A stretch of DNA of 64,000 nucleotides from Diphasiastrum complanatum (GCA_029204225.1 CM055096.1:58789600-58853599), one strand, 5' to 3'; positions 32,478 to 46,085 are shown, counted from the first letter of the stretch. Translations and numbers: made by a program. The notes: a model not told the origin generated them from the letters alone.

Positions 32478-33640
32478 TCAGATTAAAGACTGTTGCATTG
32501 TCTTGAAATAAACATCCAAATCTGAAGAGCTTGGTGTGTAGCCATGATCAATAAGAAAAATATTGATCATTTGAAACCATGCTCGAGCAGATTGCTTCAA
32601 GCCATAAAGTGCTTTATGGAGTTTACACTCATGATTATATAACCGTTGAGTTGTTCTTGATAAGAGATGAATACTCTTTATCCATAGCTTCTTTCCAGAG
32701 ATTGGAATCGGGCTAACTAAGTGCGTCTTCGACAATCGTCGGCTCCTGAACAAGTTAGGCTGCAGACTCATCGATATACCTGACAGGTGGTCTGTTAGTT
32801 TGTCGAAAGTATATGAGCTTGGACCTTCAATGGGAATAGTCGACTGAGGAACTTTGAAGCTCAATATGTCAAACGAGTCGGACAAGTCGGCTACATGGGC
32901 TTTGCCTTTTCCCTTGAAGTCGATAAACTGATCTTTGATGAAGATGACATCCCGGCTAGTGAATATCTTTGACTCGATAGGATCGAACAACTTGTAAGCT
33001 TGATCTGAAGTAGTGTAGTTGATGAAAATACAATTGATACTTTGGAAGTCGAGCTTCTTCCTGAGATCATGAGGTTCTCCCCCATTGTCGGACCTCGGTG
33101 CTTAGATTCGTTTGCCAGTTTGATTTTTTGCATGCTCTTTGAGTTGTCTGAACTTGATGAAAGCCTCTGATTTTTGCTTAATGAAGTACACAACTATTCT
33201 TCTAGAAAATTCGTCAATAAAAGTAATCAAATACTTTTCATCTAACAATGATGGAGTTTGCATAGGTCCACATATATCTGAATGAACAACATCTAGCAGA
33301 CCTTTTGTTGCATGCCTATGACTCGATCTAAAAAAAATCCTAGTCTGCTTTCCAAGGATGCAGCTATGGCAGATAGGGAGATCGACTTTGCCAGAAGGAT
33401 AGTTGAGATCAAGTGCAAGAGATTGTCTGGACATGTTCAAAACAGATGCATAATTCAAGTGTCCTAAGCGATGATGCCATAGTAATGCTTTATTGACAAT
33501 AACAGAGGTTTTCAAGGCTTGACTAGAATCATAATAACAATGTGCCAATCTATATAAGTATCCATGCCTCTTGCCAAGTTCAAGGATCTTATTACTCCCA
33601 TTGATTATTATGCATTGATCGGACTCAAACTCCACCTTAT
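32478..33640 (-). mobile_element. Ty1/copia element fragment A: integrase and partial reverse transcriptase
   Basis: On the minus strand the GAG-pre-integrase region reads LLWHHRLGHLNYASVLNMSR and ICHSCILGKQ, followed by the integrase core start LLDVVHSDICGPMQTPS and FIDEFSRR (catalytic Asp residues). Further left, after frame changes, comes the reverse transcriptase piece LHKALYGLKQSARAWF and SSSDLDVYF. YVDD and RNase H are missing downstream, and stops are present. Confidence 0.85.
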
Positions 33641-34082
33641 GTCCTAAATATGTAAAGAGTTAAAATTACTCTAGTTTAACATGTCTATTCATATCTAGTC
33701 ATTTCGCATGGATGACCTAATAAAAGGCATCCAAGACAATGTCTTCCCTTTGAAAGGTCTTGTCCTTAAATACAAGGCAAGTACTTAGGAGATATATTCT
33801 CGAAAAATGACTTAGGCCTCTTTATGATTTATATTTATCCAGCTCATATCTTCATTTTCGAGTATATCATGCCATATTTATGTTGATATTCAATATTTAG
33901 CAATTTTGTGGCATCACATGGATGGATCATCACATAGAGTGTGTGATGAAGGTGTATATATACACCGGATTTATGTATCTAATTACAATAAACGTTTGTC
34001 ATCTTACTAAGTGCTTTGTTGCACTTAGGGAGTAGTTAAACTACTATGACAAAATGACAACTGTACATGGTCAGGTGACTTC

Positions 34083-34190
34083 GGACACTTCGGTTGATGA
34101 ACGAAGTCAGATGCTTCGGTTGATGAACGAAGTCGGACACTGCGATTGATGAACGAAGTCAGACACTTTGATTGATGAATGAAGTTGTCA
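34083..34190 (+). repeat. Four 26-bp tandem repeats
   Basis: Starts of ggttgatgaacgaagtc-type units fall at 34091, 34117, 34143 and 34169, an exact 26-bp period. Related gaagtcggagacttcg phrases continue irregularly to 34380. The block lies between two copia fragments and may be LTR sequence. Confidence 0.85.
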
Positions 34191-34604
34191 AAGAAGTCGG
34201 AGACTTCGGTGACTTTGGATGATGGAAGAAGTCAAGTGACTTGATTGTTGAAGAAGTCGAAGAAAAGTGACTGAAAGAAGTCGGAAACTTCGGTTGATCA
34301 ACAAAGTTGTCGAGGAAGTCAGAGACTTCGAAGACTTTGATGTCGAGTGACTTGATTGTTGAAGAAGTCGAGGGTGATTAGGCCTTTGATGTTCTTCATG
34401 ATTCTTTGACATTTAAATGTAGAATTAGATGGGAATGGATACCCTTTGATGTAGTTCAGCTAAAAAGTCAATGAAGTTGACTTCGACTGATTTGACTCTG
34501 TGTAAAATTGCAGGTTGTCAAACTGCTAGTAGAAAGTCGTGTAGTTTACCAGGTATTATTCAAGGAGACAACTCTGGACTTAATTTTCAAAACCCCCCTT
34601 AAGG

Positions 34605-35010
34605 TCATGATTGGTGTCTTGGTATCTTTGTCAAGTTTAGCATGTTAAAAAACTTCTGATGCTTGATCTTGGGAAGCACTTTGGTGAAGATGTCTACAAC
34701 CATTTCTGTTGTAGAGCAGTATTGAAGGATCACTTGCCCTAAGAAAACTTTCTCCTGAATGAAATGATACTGGATTTCTATGTGCTTAGATTTGCCATAA
34801 AATCTGGGATTCAACGACAATGAAATACGACTCAAGTTGTCACACAAAATGGTGGTAGCATTGAGCTGAGTGTGATGTAGGTCGTGAAGTAATAACTTGA
34901 TCCATATAGCTTCTTTACCTCTGTTGAAGAAAGAGCGACTGCTTTTTGCCTCCTTGAGTTCCATGAAATTGGTCCCCCTACCAGATAGAAACAAAAACCG
35001 GAGGTAGATT
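34605..35010 (-). mobile_element. Ty1/copia RNase H fragment
   Basis: On the minus strand: [20 protein letters not shown] and [10 protein letters not shown] in one frame, then [20 protein letters not shown] and [13 protein letters not shown] in another. This is the end of copia RNase H, broken by a frameshift. It lies on the 5' side of fragment A in the same orientation, so it is a separate element copy. Its own 5' part is cut by the (TG)n/(TA)n block. Confidence 0.85.
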
Positions 35011-35026
35011 TTCTGGTGGAGACTAG

Positions 35027-35574
<548 letters not shown>

Positions 35575-35579
<5 letters not shown>

Positions 35580-35954
35580 AGAAATATGGAACAATTGCAT
35601 TCCATACGGAACCGCTTTGTACCCTGTTCCGTTTCGTACTGTGTTGAAAAATGTACTGACCATGTAATTTTTTTCCAAAGAAACTCCAAAAAATACAAAA
35701 CAAATGTAAAAAAATAGGTAAAAATAAAAAATCTGATATACTACCTAAAAATAGTATTATAAAATTTCTAATTCTAGATTTGGGCCTTTTTTTGAATAAT
35801 TTAGCCATTTTTTGAGTTTTTAGACCATTTTAAGGGGTTTGGGATTTTTTGTGCAACGTCTTTTTTTTTTAATTCCATGGTACGAAATCGTTTTGTACCA
35901 TGGAACCATTCCGTACCGTGCCTAATCCAGGGAACAGGTTCCGTGGGTACATAG

Positions 35955-35956
<2 letters not shown>
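35575..35956. repeat. Insertion rich in GGAACC/GTACC repeats between TA arrays
   Basis: A 380-bp segment with repeated ggaacc, ttccgt and cgtacc motifs near both ends (35585-35645 and 35875-35955) and an AT-rich middle. It resembles the layout of the hAT-like elements at 10295 and 48799, but I could not align clean terminal inverted repeats or a target duplication. Confidence 0.4.
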
Positions 35957-36013
<57 letters not shown>

Positions 36014-36019
36014 CACACA
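35957..36019 (+). repeat. (TA)n and (AC)n microsatellite
   Basis: TA array of about 46 bp followed by a short AC run, directly abutting the Helitron 3' end. Confidence 0.95.
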
Positions 36020-36085
36020 CTAGTTGCTCGTGCCCATCGATGATGGGCAATGGGCACTTACCCACAAAAAGTGTGTGCAATAATG
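36020..36085 (-). mobile_element. Helitron 3' terminus
   Basis: On the minus strand gtgcccat, a loop, then atgggcac form a perfect 8-bp stem, followed 6 bases later by CTAG and host T (36023-36019). This is the classical Helitron end. It is homologous to the 3' end at 35356, with intervening caaaaagtgt conserved. I could not locate the 5' end to the right. Confidence 0.65.
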
Positions 36086-36089
36086 TTAT

Positions 36090-38045
36090 GAAAGTCATTC
36101 AATAAGTAGTAAGCTACTTAGCACTTTCTTCATGTCCTCAAGGTCAAGATTGCTACTCCATTTTCGCACAAAAATGTCATAAAAGAAAGAAAAAAAATTG
36201 TTATGAATTATAATAAATCAAGTTATATAACTTTTGAGCATGGCTATTTGTATGGATTGAATTGACATGTGATTTCTTATGTCATGCTAGTTTTTATGCA
36301 TAGTTCTCGCTTGGTTGCAAAGAGGTCCTTTCGCATTGGACTAATTATTTTGCCACTTAGGTTAAGGATCATTTTAGGTCACTAGACTATCGTTTTCCAT
36401 GAGTAAAAGACTAGCAAGGCATTTAACTTTATGGCTTAAATTCTCTCATGGCCCACACTTTTTGACTTTTTATTGAACATGATATCTCCAAGTTGTTTGT
36501 GCACTTCCTATGGCCATATCAGAAGAAAATTTATGGACATCAAGATTCATACATATGGCGTCACTTTCAAAAGTCATACTCGGACCTATATGTGTTTTAA
36601 GTTCTAGTGTTTAGAAGGTTCTAAAAAGTACAAATCATCTAAACAAATTTTGTCGAAGCTGGAAGGGGGATTCCGCCGCAAGTTTCTAAGTTATGTCAAT
36701 CCTTACAAAATTCAATGCACCTTAATAGGACAATTTTCGCAAAATCTAATGCACCATAAGAGTGAAGTAGGAAAATGCTAAGAATGAGTATGAAATGGTT
36801 AGATGTTCACAACCACCCGATAAATTTTTACAAGCGTTGTTGAAACTAGCCGCTTGACCTATTAAGTGTGGCAACAATAGTATTTATGTACAACATTTAC
36901 AAGATGAATGCTTAAGTTTTGGAGCAGGCTCCTAGATTATCTAATATCCATTGTAGTTAGGATTTGAGCCATAAAACACACCAATTTAAGACATAAATTA
37001 GAAATTTATTTTGGTATTTACCCTTGCAACTGAAGTATTGTAGGATTTTTACAAGCTTGCCCCCCAAAAAAATCCAAGAGCACTAAAACTTCAATGCTTC
37101 CATAGTCTTTTAGTGGGATCATCTAAGATTGGAATCAACATCTTTCTCCAATATTGATTTCTCCAAAAAAAAAAAAAAAAAGGTATGTTGACTCCAAAAA
37201 ATCGATGATTGCTAACTTCTGTACGAAAATTTTTGTTCATCAAACATATTTAAGGGGTTTAAAAACTTCAAGTTTTCTAATATGTGGTTTCCATTAGATA
37301 ATATATGAAATTGTAGAAAACTTAAATATCTTAATGTATGCATTCTGACATAGACGGTTTATGTGGGACTGGCCCATCTTGCATGCTTTGATAATCTTTG
37401 TGAAACTATGAGTCCAATTAAGGAGTGAAAGTGTGAAAGAGTAAAAGGGTTAGTTAGTTAGAACATGGGAGTGTAGGTCCTGTAGCACATGGTGAATAGG
37501 GGTTTTTCTTTGTATAGGAGTAGTGTGGCTTACGTGGTAGGGACTTCTTGAAATGACCTTGATGATCCTTTGTATAAAGTAACACACAAACAATGAAAGA
37601 TTATGTCGTCTTCAATGCTCGAGAAAATCGTCTTAATCTAAGAATGGAACCGACAAATTTTCTATAAAATCGGCATCAAAGATATATTGCAGGATGTTGA
37701 CTTCTGAAAAATTGATAAAATTTTGAATGAATGTTTATGGATGTAGTGAATTATTACATTCACAAGTACTTTCAAGTGAATCAAAAAAGTGATAATTGAT
37801 AGACCATGACACCAGAATCTTCACCATCTACAATAATGACAAATGATCATGTGGCGATCCATATTCAAGAGATCTAAACTCTCAGTGACATATAGGAGAT
37901 TAAAACTCTCATTCATGTGAGATTGAGAGAATGAAGATCCAAACCAATTACCAGCTCTAATGCATGGCAGATCATAGCAAAACTTCATGAAGATGAAAGA
38001 ACTAATGCTAAAAGTTTCAACTTTTCTTATCAAACTTTGAGGAAT
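36090..38045. other. No gene seen
   Basis: AT-rich DNA without a supportable frame. Confidence 0.5.
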
Positions 38046-38105
38046 CTATGTATGTAGAGCACATGTCATCATGCGATGTGGTCTATGTCAGATGGACATG
38101 CCTGG

Positions 38106-38285
<180 letters not shown>

Positions 38286-38289
38286 ATCA

Positions 38290-39410
38290 AAGCTCCTATT
38301 GACAAGTGAAGACCAAAACCTTTTAAAACTCTTTATTCATAAACCTGGCAAGGAAAAACATATCTGAATAGTATATAGTACTGGAAAGCACCGTAAAGCA
38401 AAACATATTTCAAGACATTCAGCTGGTACCTGTCACCATCCCACCACACAAAACCGCTCAAGTTAGCATAGTGAGGAAAACAGGTGTCAACGCTGAATGT
38501 TAGTTGTTATCCATATACAAAATACGTTTAACTCAACTAATCAGCTTGCATTGTAGGTAAAATTTCGTAGTCCAATCTTCCCTTACTAAGAATTGCATAT
38601 AGCGATAGGCCAAACCATATTGCTACCGTATCAAGGCGAGTGCCATACTGATCAGTTTGATGGTTTTGGTTATTATCTTTTACTTATACATATGAAATAC
38701 ATTTGAAAATGAGCTGTATAATATAAAGCAAATTGCAAACGTGTAAGTAGCTTGGACCAGCATGTGAAGTTTGGGGCAAATCCATGCCATACCAAAATTC
38801 ATACTTGTAAACAAGTGATGTACGATTCTCGTGACTTCTTGAGCAAATCCATGCTATGCAAGAGTCCGCAAGCTATCCTACCATTGTATTATATTTTGAA
38901 CCATGATTGTGACTAAAGATGTAATAAAACACGATACCTATATTTATAGACAAGAGCATTTATTTATGACATAAATGAGGGCAATCATTTTTTTTTAATA
39001 CGACAAACTGATTAAAGCATATTCATGCGAGTATTATGATTAACCATCTCTAACGCTACCAACGTATTCAATTGAAGCTTCTATCTTAAAACACCATCGA
39101 AATATGTGAGAAACACCAACCTCAATGGTAGACACAAGTTACTCTTGTGAATTGGCCATGTTTGCTTTTGAATGCCTTTGAGAACCATCTAAATCCGTAT
39201 GCAAGTCTATGTATAGCATTACATATGGATAGCCGCGATGCATCTCTACACAATGGTTAGTACAAAAACTATTCTTCGATATGTAAGATAGTATGCTGGA
39301 ACAACAATGATGCATTGCTTTTCATATATACATATTGGTAGTATGTGTGTTAGAAGAAGCATGGGTATATCATGTGTGTTTCATGATAGCATGTACTCAT
39401 AGAGTACTAT
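38290..39410. other. No gene seen
   Basis: AT-rich sequence, no recognised element. Confidence 0.5.
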
Positions 39411-39414
39411 CTCT

Positions 39415-39655
39415 TCTGGCCAGCAATAGTATGCATAAACATATGTGGGCAGGTTCAATATAACCATTATGAGCAGCGATGGACAACATGCAAGTATCCA
39501 ACAATCAGCCAACATTACTTTCTGGCCAGCGATGGCTACATACATTCATTCAAAATACATCTAGCCAGCGATGGCTTCATCATACATCTGGCCAGCGATG
39601 TCATGCTTAAACACACCGATGTGTATAACCATATTTGAGCAGCGATTGACATAGG
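39415..39655 (+). repeat. CCAGCGATGG motif cluster B
   Basis: ggccagcaatag (39418), gagcagcgatggac (39471), ctggccagcgatggct (39522), tagccagcgatggct (39562), ctggccagcgatgtc (39588) and gagcagcgattgac (39637). All are in the same orientation, at spacings of about 25-55 bp. Confidence 0.8.
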
Positions 39656-39979
39656 GCAATCGATAGTGCTTTATGCGCATTCATATCCAAAGCAAATAAT
39701 CAAAAATGTGATGCAGTAGGTCACGCTTCAGCGCCTACCAAAGATATGCAGTATGTTTGCTTGATAATCGTTTTGATAGCAAGAATAGACAAGTATAGAC
39801 TTGTTATCAAAAACTCATATTATCCAGTTGCAATTACATTGTGTTCTGCACCATGGAAATGGAGATCATAGAAATGAAAGAGCCTCATAAAAAAAGTGGT
39901 TCATATATTCTCAAAAATGATGTATACAAAAAATTGTATTACATAATACAAAATTCCATTGTTCATAATCTATGGATCT

Positions 39980-41328
39980 TCAATTTCGATGGATGTTCCA
40001 ATGTCTTTGCATTTTATATGCTCTTCCTGCCTTACTCTTACCTGCACAAGAAAAATTGTTTTAGTTAATATATATATTTTGAAACTGATTCACTTAGAAA
40101 TAGAAAAAAAAGGAATATTTTCATATGGCATAACGTACCCTTACACCATTCAATCTAAATTGATAGTCCTGAGGTAGATCGAATTGCAACATGTCTAGTT
40201 CTGATCGAATGTGATTGAGACACCAATCTTCCTTGAACTCAACCATTTGTTGTCATTTCTTTTCATTGTTATTTGAAGTTTCTCTTGAGGGTTTATTCCA
40301 AAATCTTGATCAAGTGGGTTCCAAACACTTTTGCATTTAATCCATCTTCTATAATACAGCAGCAAAGTGAGCATTTGTTTTTTGATGTGATATCTAAATG
40401 TCATTGATGAGTAACATACTCTGCACTCAACTTGCTAATTTTGTTTTGTATCCCAACCATCATCCAACAACTCGGTGATTATTTCAGCACTCAAGTCCTT
40501 ACAAATAAACATTGTTTTTGTATTCCGAATATTGCATTTGGAAACAAAAGACAACAAAAATAGGAAAAGGTAGATACCAACTTAATCTATTATTCTTTGA
40601 TCCAGTGCTACATTTTAAAATACTTTGAATATCAATATATAGTCTAGATCGAAAACTTTCTGAAATTGCTGCATCAGAAAAAATTCATTCCTCACTCGAA
40701 ACTTCTCGTAGAGGATATGTCTCTAATCTACCAACTAAACCATTTTTATTAGGAAAATATGTGTGATCATAAAAGAAAACTCCTGACTATAAAAGTGATT
40801 TTGAAGAATGACCTTTATATTGTAAAATACCAATATCCGAATGTATGACATCGATTGTTCTTGCAACAAAATTGAACTGTTTGCCATTCAACGAAATTTG
40901 ATGGATAAACATATGCAAAACCAACAAAAATATCACAAAAAAATATAATTTAAAGAATATGCTAACTCTAAATAAATTAAATCTGAAAACTTACAATTGC
41001 ATTTTCTTCTATCATTTGGATTCAAATCATGAATGTTGAGCTCATTGTGAAGATAAGCATGTTGAATTAAAACTTCCGTGATAGATTGACTGGCAGATGA
41101 TACTTTGAAATCCATTATCTTGCCTTTCCATGAGCTTCTATGTATGTTATCTGATCTTTTTCTTTTCCTGAATGAGTCTTTTGCAGAGGGATGCATCAAG
41201 ATCCATTGATATTTTCGATATATTCTTGGTATCCATTGATCTTCTGCATTTTTTTCATTGCAAATACTGATTGCGTTAATGGTTCCTCTTGGTCTCCGAT
41301 TATGTGTAGCCATTAGTCGAAAATACAT
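39980..41328 (-). pseudogene. Unrecognised multi-part coding remnant
   Basis: On the minus strand a frame from ATG at 41310 reads MATHNRRPRGTINAISICNE, later KIMDFKVSSASQS and ELNIHDLNPNDRRK, and runs into a strong donor-like AATT|gtaagt near 40996. Further left one continuous frame with two TAG stops reads NFVARTIDVIHSDIGILQ, SGVFFYDHTYFPNKNGLVGR, LETYPLREVSSEE. Then DLSAEIITELLDDGWD and FRYHIKKQMLTLL appear with another TAG. A last piece starts after ttgtgcag with VRVRQEEHIKCKDIG and stops near 39979. The pieces look like one decayed gene. The donor phase does not fit my best next acceptor. I cannot assign a family. Confidence 0.45.
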
Positions 41329-41844
41329 GTACGCAAGCTGAGAATGGAGAGAATGAAGAGATTGAGAGGTAAACCTAAGAATGACAATCCAAAATAAGAG
41401 ATAGGATGAAGAGAATGGGAGGTATACCTATGACGACAAGAAGTTCCTAAACTACAAGGATTAGTTAACTACAATTTATGACTATTGACATCAAATCAAC
41501 CTCGAATGTACAAAGACGGGCAACATAAGAGTATTCGGGCAGTTACTGTGGTTCAATCACAATTGTATGTTCTGCCTGGCGGGATATTTGAAAATCATGA
41601 AAATTTGGCCGGAAAAGTTAAATACAATTTCCGTCCGTCAACCACTGTTACAGTTCGTCACAGATGGACACCATTCATTAGGACACATAAGCGTGGAAAG
41701 CGTGCGAAGTCAAAAACAACATCTTGATAAAGGGCCCACTTTGAATTCTAATATCCCCTAATGAAGGTCCTATGAAAGAACACGAGGGAGTCAGCCCCCC
41801 ACCCCTCTCTTTTGTTCCCTTATGGCCCTATCTTGCCCCCTCTC

Positions 41845-42615
<771 letters not shown>

Positions 42616-42639
42616 CTCAAGCCTACGTGGTAGAGCTTG

Positions 42640-43850
42640 GTTACACACATGATAATGGCCTTCATGTTGGAATGTGAGAGGAACAATGTCTTTCATTTGC
42701 TCTTAATAGCCCATTGGAATTAAAGTGAGAAGATTTCATGTTTTGTGAAAAAGTTGTTGATGAAAAAAGAGTTTTAAATTTAAGTTATAAAAAACCCTAA
42801 TGATTTAAAATGACTTAAAATGAGAAGTCTTCATGCATTGCAAAAAGAGAAAGGGTTTCTTACAACCTCTAGTGCTCAGTCACTTATGGAACATGTATCA
42901 AAATGAAGTGGGCTAGTCACACTAATGGTAAAATATAAAAAGTAGGAGAAGATGGTAGAAGTCAATGTGGGCAATAAAGGGCAGAGTAGAATAGTCTGTG
43001 CTAGGGCCCAATCCTATGGACTTATAATATATTGTACACTCTTGTGTCTTTTCCTAAGCTCAAGCAGAGAAAATCATAATCTTGTGACTAAACTAGAATC
43101 AAACTTATAAAAGATGAAGAAGAAGCCTTCATGTGGTCACTAACATAAGAAAACAAAGATCTCAGATAAATAAAATGTTTGCCCACAATGTCAACCATGA
43201 CCAACCAAAGAACATATTAGTCATGACCAAACAAATGGGTAGCCATCTTAAAAGCAATGCAATCCAAAAAGATAGATGGCACTGCTAACAAGTACCTGTG
43301 AGTATTTTGAAAGAGTACTCTAGAACTCAACCAATGAACCTGGGCCACAATTTTAGTAGAAAAATGTAGGTGAAATCGCAACCTCTGCACACTACCACGA
43401 TAGTAGTGAACAAAGTAAGCAATGAGGTAAGAACACGAGCACTAAACAACTCTCATGCCATATTCCAGAATCCACAAAAGTGGTGGAGATACCAATACAT
43501 ACGATTAATTCACTACAGCAAAAGTGTACATGTAGAAAAAAACTAGCCCTAGTCAGTCTTGATCGAACAAAGAAGTTAGCTATGACAAAACAAATAGGGA
43601 GCCATTTTAGAAACAATGCAATCCAAAAAAGATAGATGGCAATTCTAGCAAGTAAGTACCTTTGAGGATTCTGGAGGAGCCTAGTAGTCAGCCAATGATG
43701 ATGGCCCATGATTGTAGTAGAAAAACATAGATGAAATTTTTGCAATTTTAATCTTAGCCTTGTCACATTCCCAAGACATCAATGAACAAAGGTCTATCAA
43801 TGACACTAAACCACGATTGCAACAAAAAAAAACTTTCCAAGCTGATGGTT
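42640..43850. other. No gene seen; local direct duplication
   Basis: Two related segments, near 43180-43330 and 43550-43730, share tatgac(c)aaacaaat(g)ggtagccat, aatgcaatccaaaaa-gatagatggca, and agcaagtacct. This is a ~370-bp-spaced direct duplication of about 150 bp. No coding sequence is recognised. Confidence 0.6.
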
Positions 43851-43867
43851 GAGAGAGAGAACAAAAG

Positions 43868-43871
<4 letters not shown>

Positions 43872-43922
<51 letters not shown>
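43872..43922 (+). repeat. (GA)n microsatellite
   Basis: About 25 GA units followed by GA-rich sequence to 43970. It is 90 bp upstream of an ATGGCG at 44009 that opens a 40-codon frame of unknown meaning. Confidence 0.95.
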
Positions 43923-43925
<3 letters not shown>

Positions 43926-43984
43926 AGAACAAAAGAAGGGGGAGAGAGCAAAAAAAGAGAGCGAGAGACAGATTTTGTTTCAAC

Positions 43985-45215
43985 GACTTATCACATTGCG
44001 ACGGAGAAATGGCGTTCGTTGGCGAAAGAAGACAATTGGAAAGACAAGGACTATTGGATGCAGCAGCGAGCACTGACTACAGCAGCAGCTACAGCAGCTA
44101 CAGTTCGGTCCTATTCTTGTCATATTCTTGAAAGTCGAGTAGCTTTTGTTTGCATCTTGAGGTCAACCTGGGGGAAGATGAGATTGCCCTTGGTTCCTTA
44201 ACCTCAACGCGTAGATAGATGCATGCAAACAAAGACATGTAGTACAAGGCACTGTTGCCTATGAGCAGATTTGGAAATTGGCAGCAGTGCTTGCAGCTAC
44301 AGGCTATAGCTACCATCCATGCATGATGCAAGCGGCAAGGCATTCCTGGAAGCACACCACTTAAGACTTCAGGTGTTTGCTACATTAAAAGCTTCTTGGT
44401 CTTGCTGCTTTAGATGGTGGCCAACTTTCTGTTGTATGGAAGTTAACTGCAGGTGATCTGAGGAGAGGTCTACCGTCTGAGTGTCACTGCTTGTTTGGTT
44501 GGACTTTTAGCGTTGGTCATCTGAAAGCAAGCTGTCAATGTCTGATGTAGTCTGCTGTTATACTACTTCTCTTGCTAAAGCGGAAGCAGATAATCAGGTA
44601 CTTTTTCTTAAAGTTTATTCAGAGTATTCGTCGGTTCTAGTATTTGTTAACTTTGAGTCTATTTTATCATTATTTGTTAACTTTGAGTCTATTTTATCAT
44701 GACTTGCTCATCATCTGCAACCCGGTAACACGATCCAGCGACTTTAGAAGGCAAACTCATGAAGAAGTATAAACAAACCTACCTCATAGAGGTAGAAACG
44801 CTACATGGTTTTTTGTATCTTCTACTTTGCCTAGATAGTACTTGGATTTTGGAAGCACTGTCCTCTGTCTTCTCCTTCTTACGCACCTGAACGCTCAAGG
44901 GTTCAACTGCATCATCTATGTACAAGGTTTGAATGAAGTTGACTTGTAGCTATGCAGCTTTATCTTGACGATCCTAGCATGCGGATTCCCATGCGCTGAA
45001 GGAATTAACTACATCCGCCGGTTCATCAGCATGCAAAGTTAAATAGCGGCTGCATAATTTTCATCAACATAAATACCGCGTAAGAGCAGCGGGTAGGATT
45101 TCCATAAATTTTAAGGTAATTAGCTTTCCATTACCATAATTAGTGTGATTTCTGGCTTCAAACAGAAACCTTGTCTGAACGTGACACGAGAAGTCGTGAC
45201 GGAAACAACTCGACG
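43985..45215. other. Region upstream of the 45221 gene, no clear exons
   Basis: An ATGGCG-initiated 40-codon frame starts near 44009 with a Ser/Tyr-rich end (tacagcagc repeats at 44080-44105). A 26-bp direct repeat (ttatttgttaactttgagtc, near 44640-44700) lies in the middle. No conserved domain is seen. It could hold the promoter or earlier exons of the gene at 45221. Confidence 0.35.
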
Positions 45216-45220
45216 CAGGC

Positions 45221-46012
45221 ATGTCAAAACGCCAAGATGAGAGACTACTTCTGGAGCACATCCCATACGCTCATTTTCGAAACAGTATGCAGCATGCTTA
45301 CCTTAATAACGGAGATCGTTTCACTCATTTTCAACCAAACGGACTACCTAATATGCCCTTTGCTGAGCATCCCTCCATTGTCCTCCTTCAGCAAAAGTTT
45401 AAGCAGCTCGAGCAAAATAAAAAGTCGAGGGGAGGGAATCAATTGCATCGAATACCTCTTGTACATAATGGCAGCCAGCAACTGTTGCTCACGGATGCGC
45501 TTTCTGCGCATCAGAATTACCAGAAAAACCGGCCAGTTCGAACATCAGGCACTGAACCTCAACAGGCTCTTGTTTTGAGATCACACCTGGTTTCAAAAGA
45601 AGGTTTCTTCCAGGGAAACACGGCCGTTACGGCTGGCATAAATTCGTCTTCCGCCACTATTTCACCTGGGTACAAACATGTGAGTGCCCATACGGGAGCA
45701 TCAAACAATGTAAAACTCGATGACTCGAATCTGTATTTAACCAGTGGCATAAACTCCGGCTTTTTACCTCCACAGACAGCGCCTAAGCCTTTGTCAGATA
45801 CATGCGCTTACTCTTACGAGCAATCAGGGCCTAGTTTATCATTAAGGATCGCTCAACCTTCAGAATCACAGATAACAATAGAATTAGCTCTAGGAGGAGA
45901 AGAGAGCTATCATCTCTCTGGACCTGCTCAAGGTCATTGGTCAACAAATTATGCGAGCAATAACCGACAAGAAGCCATCGATCTCGAACCTGACACAACT
46001 CTTCGCCTATAA
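45221..46012 (+). CDS. Unrecognised Ser/Asn/Gln-rich protein with EAR-like motifs (whole gene or last exon)
   Basis: A 263-codon open frame with no transposon signature. Landmarks are MSKRQDERLLLEHIPYAHFR, a short amphipathic PSIVLLQQKFKQLEQNKK near residue 50-65, and a low-complexity middle. The C-terminus contains three leucine-rich EAR-like motifs: PSLSLRI (about residue 210), ITIELALGG (about 223) and a terminal DLEPDTTLRL. Such motifs recruit co-repressors in plant transcription factors, so a nuclear regulatory role is possible. AATAAA lies at 46080-46085, 68 bp after the stop. No DNA-binding domain is present, so this may be the last exon of a longer gene. A TGA lies 8 codons before the ATG in frame, and AG acceptors just upstream are possible. 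Confidence 0.6.
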   Translation: MSKRQDERLLLEHIPYAHFRNSMQHAYLNNGDRFTHFQPNGLPNMPFAEHPSIVLLQQKFKQLEQNKKSRGGNQLHRIPLVHNGSQQLLLTDALSAHQNYQKNRPVRTSGTEPQQALVLRSHLVSKEGFFQGNTAVTAGINSSSATISPGYKHVSAHTGASNNVKLDDSNLYLTSGINSGFLPPQTAPKPLSDTCAYSYEQSGPSLSLRIAQPSESQITIELALGGEESYHLSGPAQGHWSTNYASNNRQEAIDLEPDTTLRL

Positions 46013-46079
46013 ATGCATTCTTAAAGGTTCCAAAAGATACTTTCTGGAGGAGTTATATGTATATCGTATCGTTTTTTAG

Positions 46080-46085
46080 AATAAA
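46080..46085 (+). terminator. Poly(A) signal of the 45221 gene
   Basis: AATAAA 68 bp downstream of the stop codon, in T-rich sequence with tatatgtatatcg just before it (a plant-type far upstream element). Position supports a genuine 3' end. Confidence 0.55.

Noticed and set aside
35575-35956. A third hAT-like element with defined ends
   Set aside because: The GGAACC/GTACC clusters fit, but I could not align terminal inverted repeats or find an 8-bp duplication; the flanks are TA arrays, where short matches are meaningless.
45171-45578. Alternative frame of 135 codons
   Set aside because: It overlaps the longer 263-codon frame, which has the better-placed poly(A) signal and protein-like composition.
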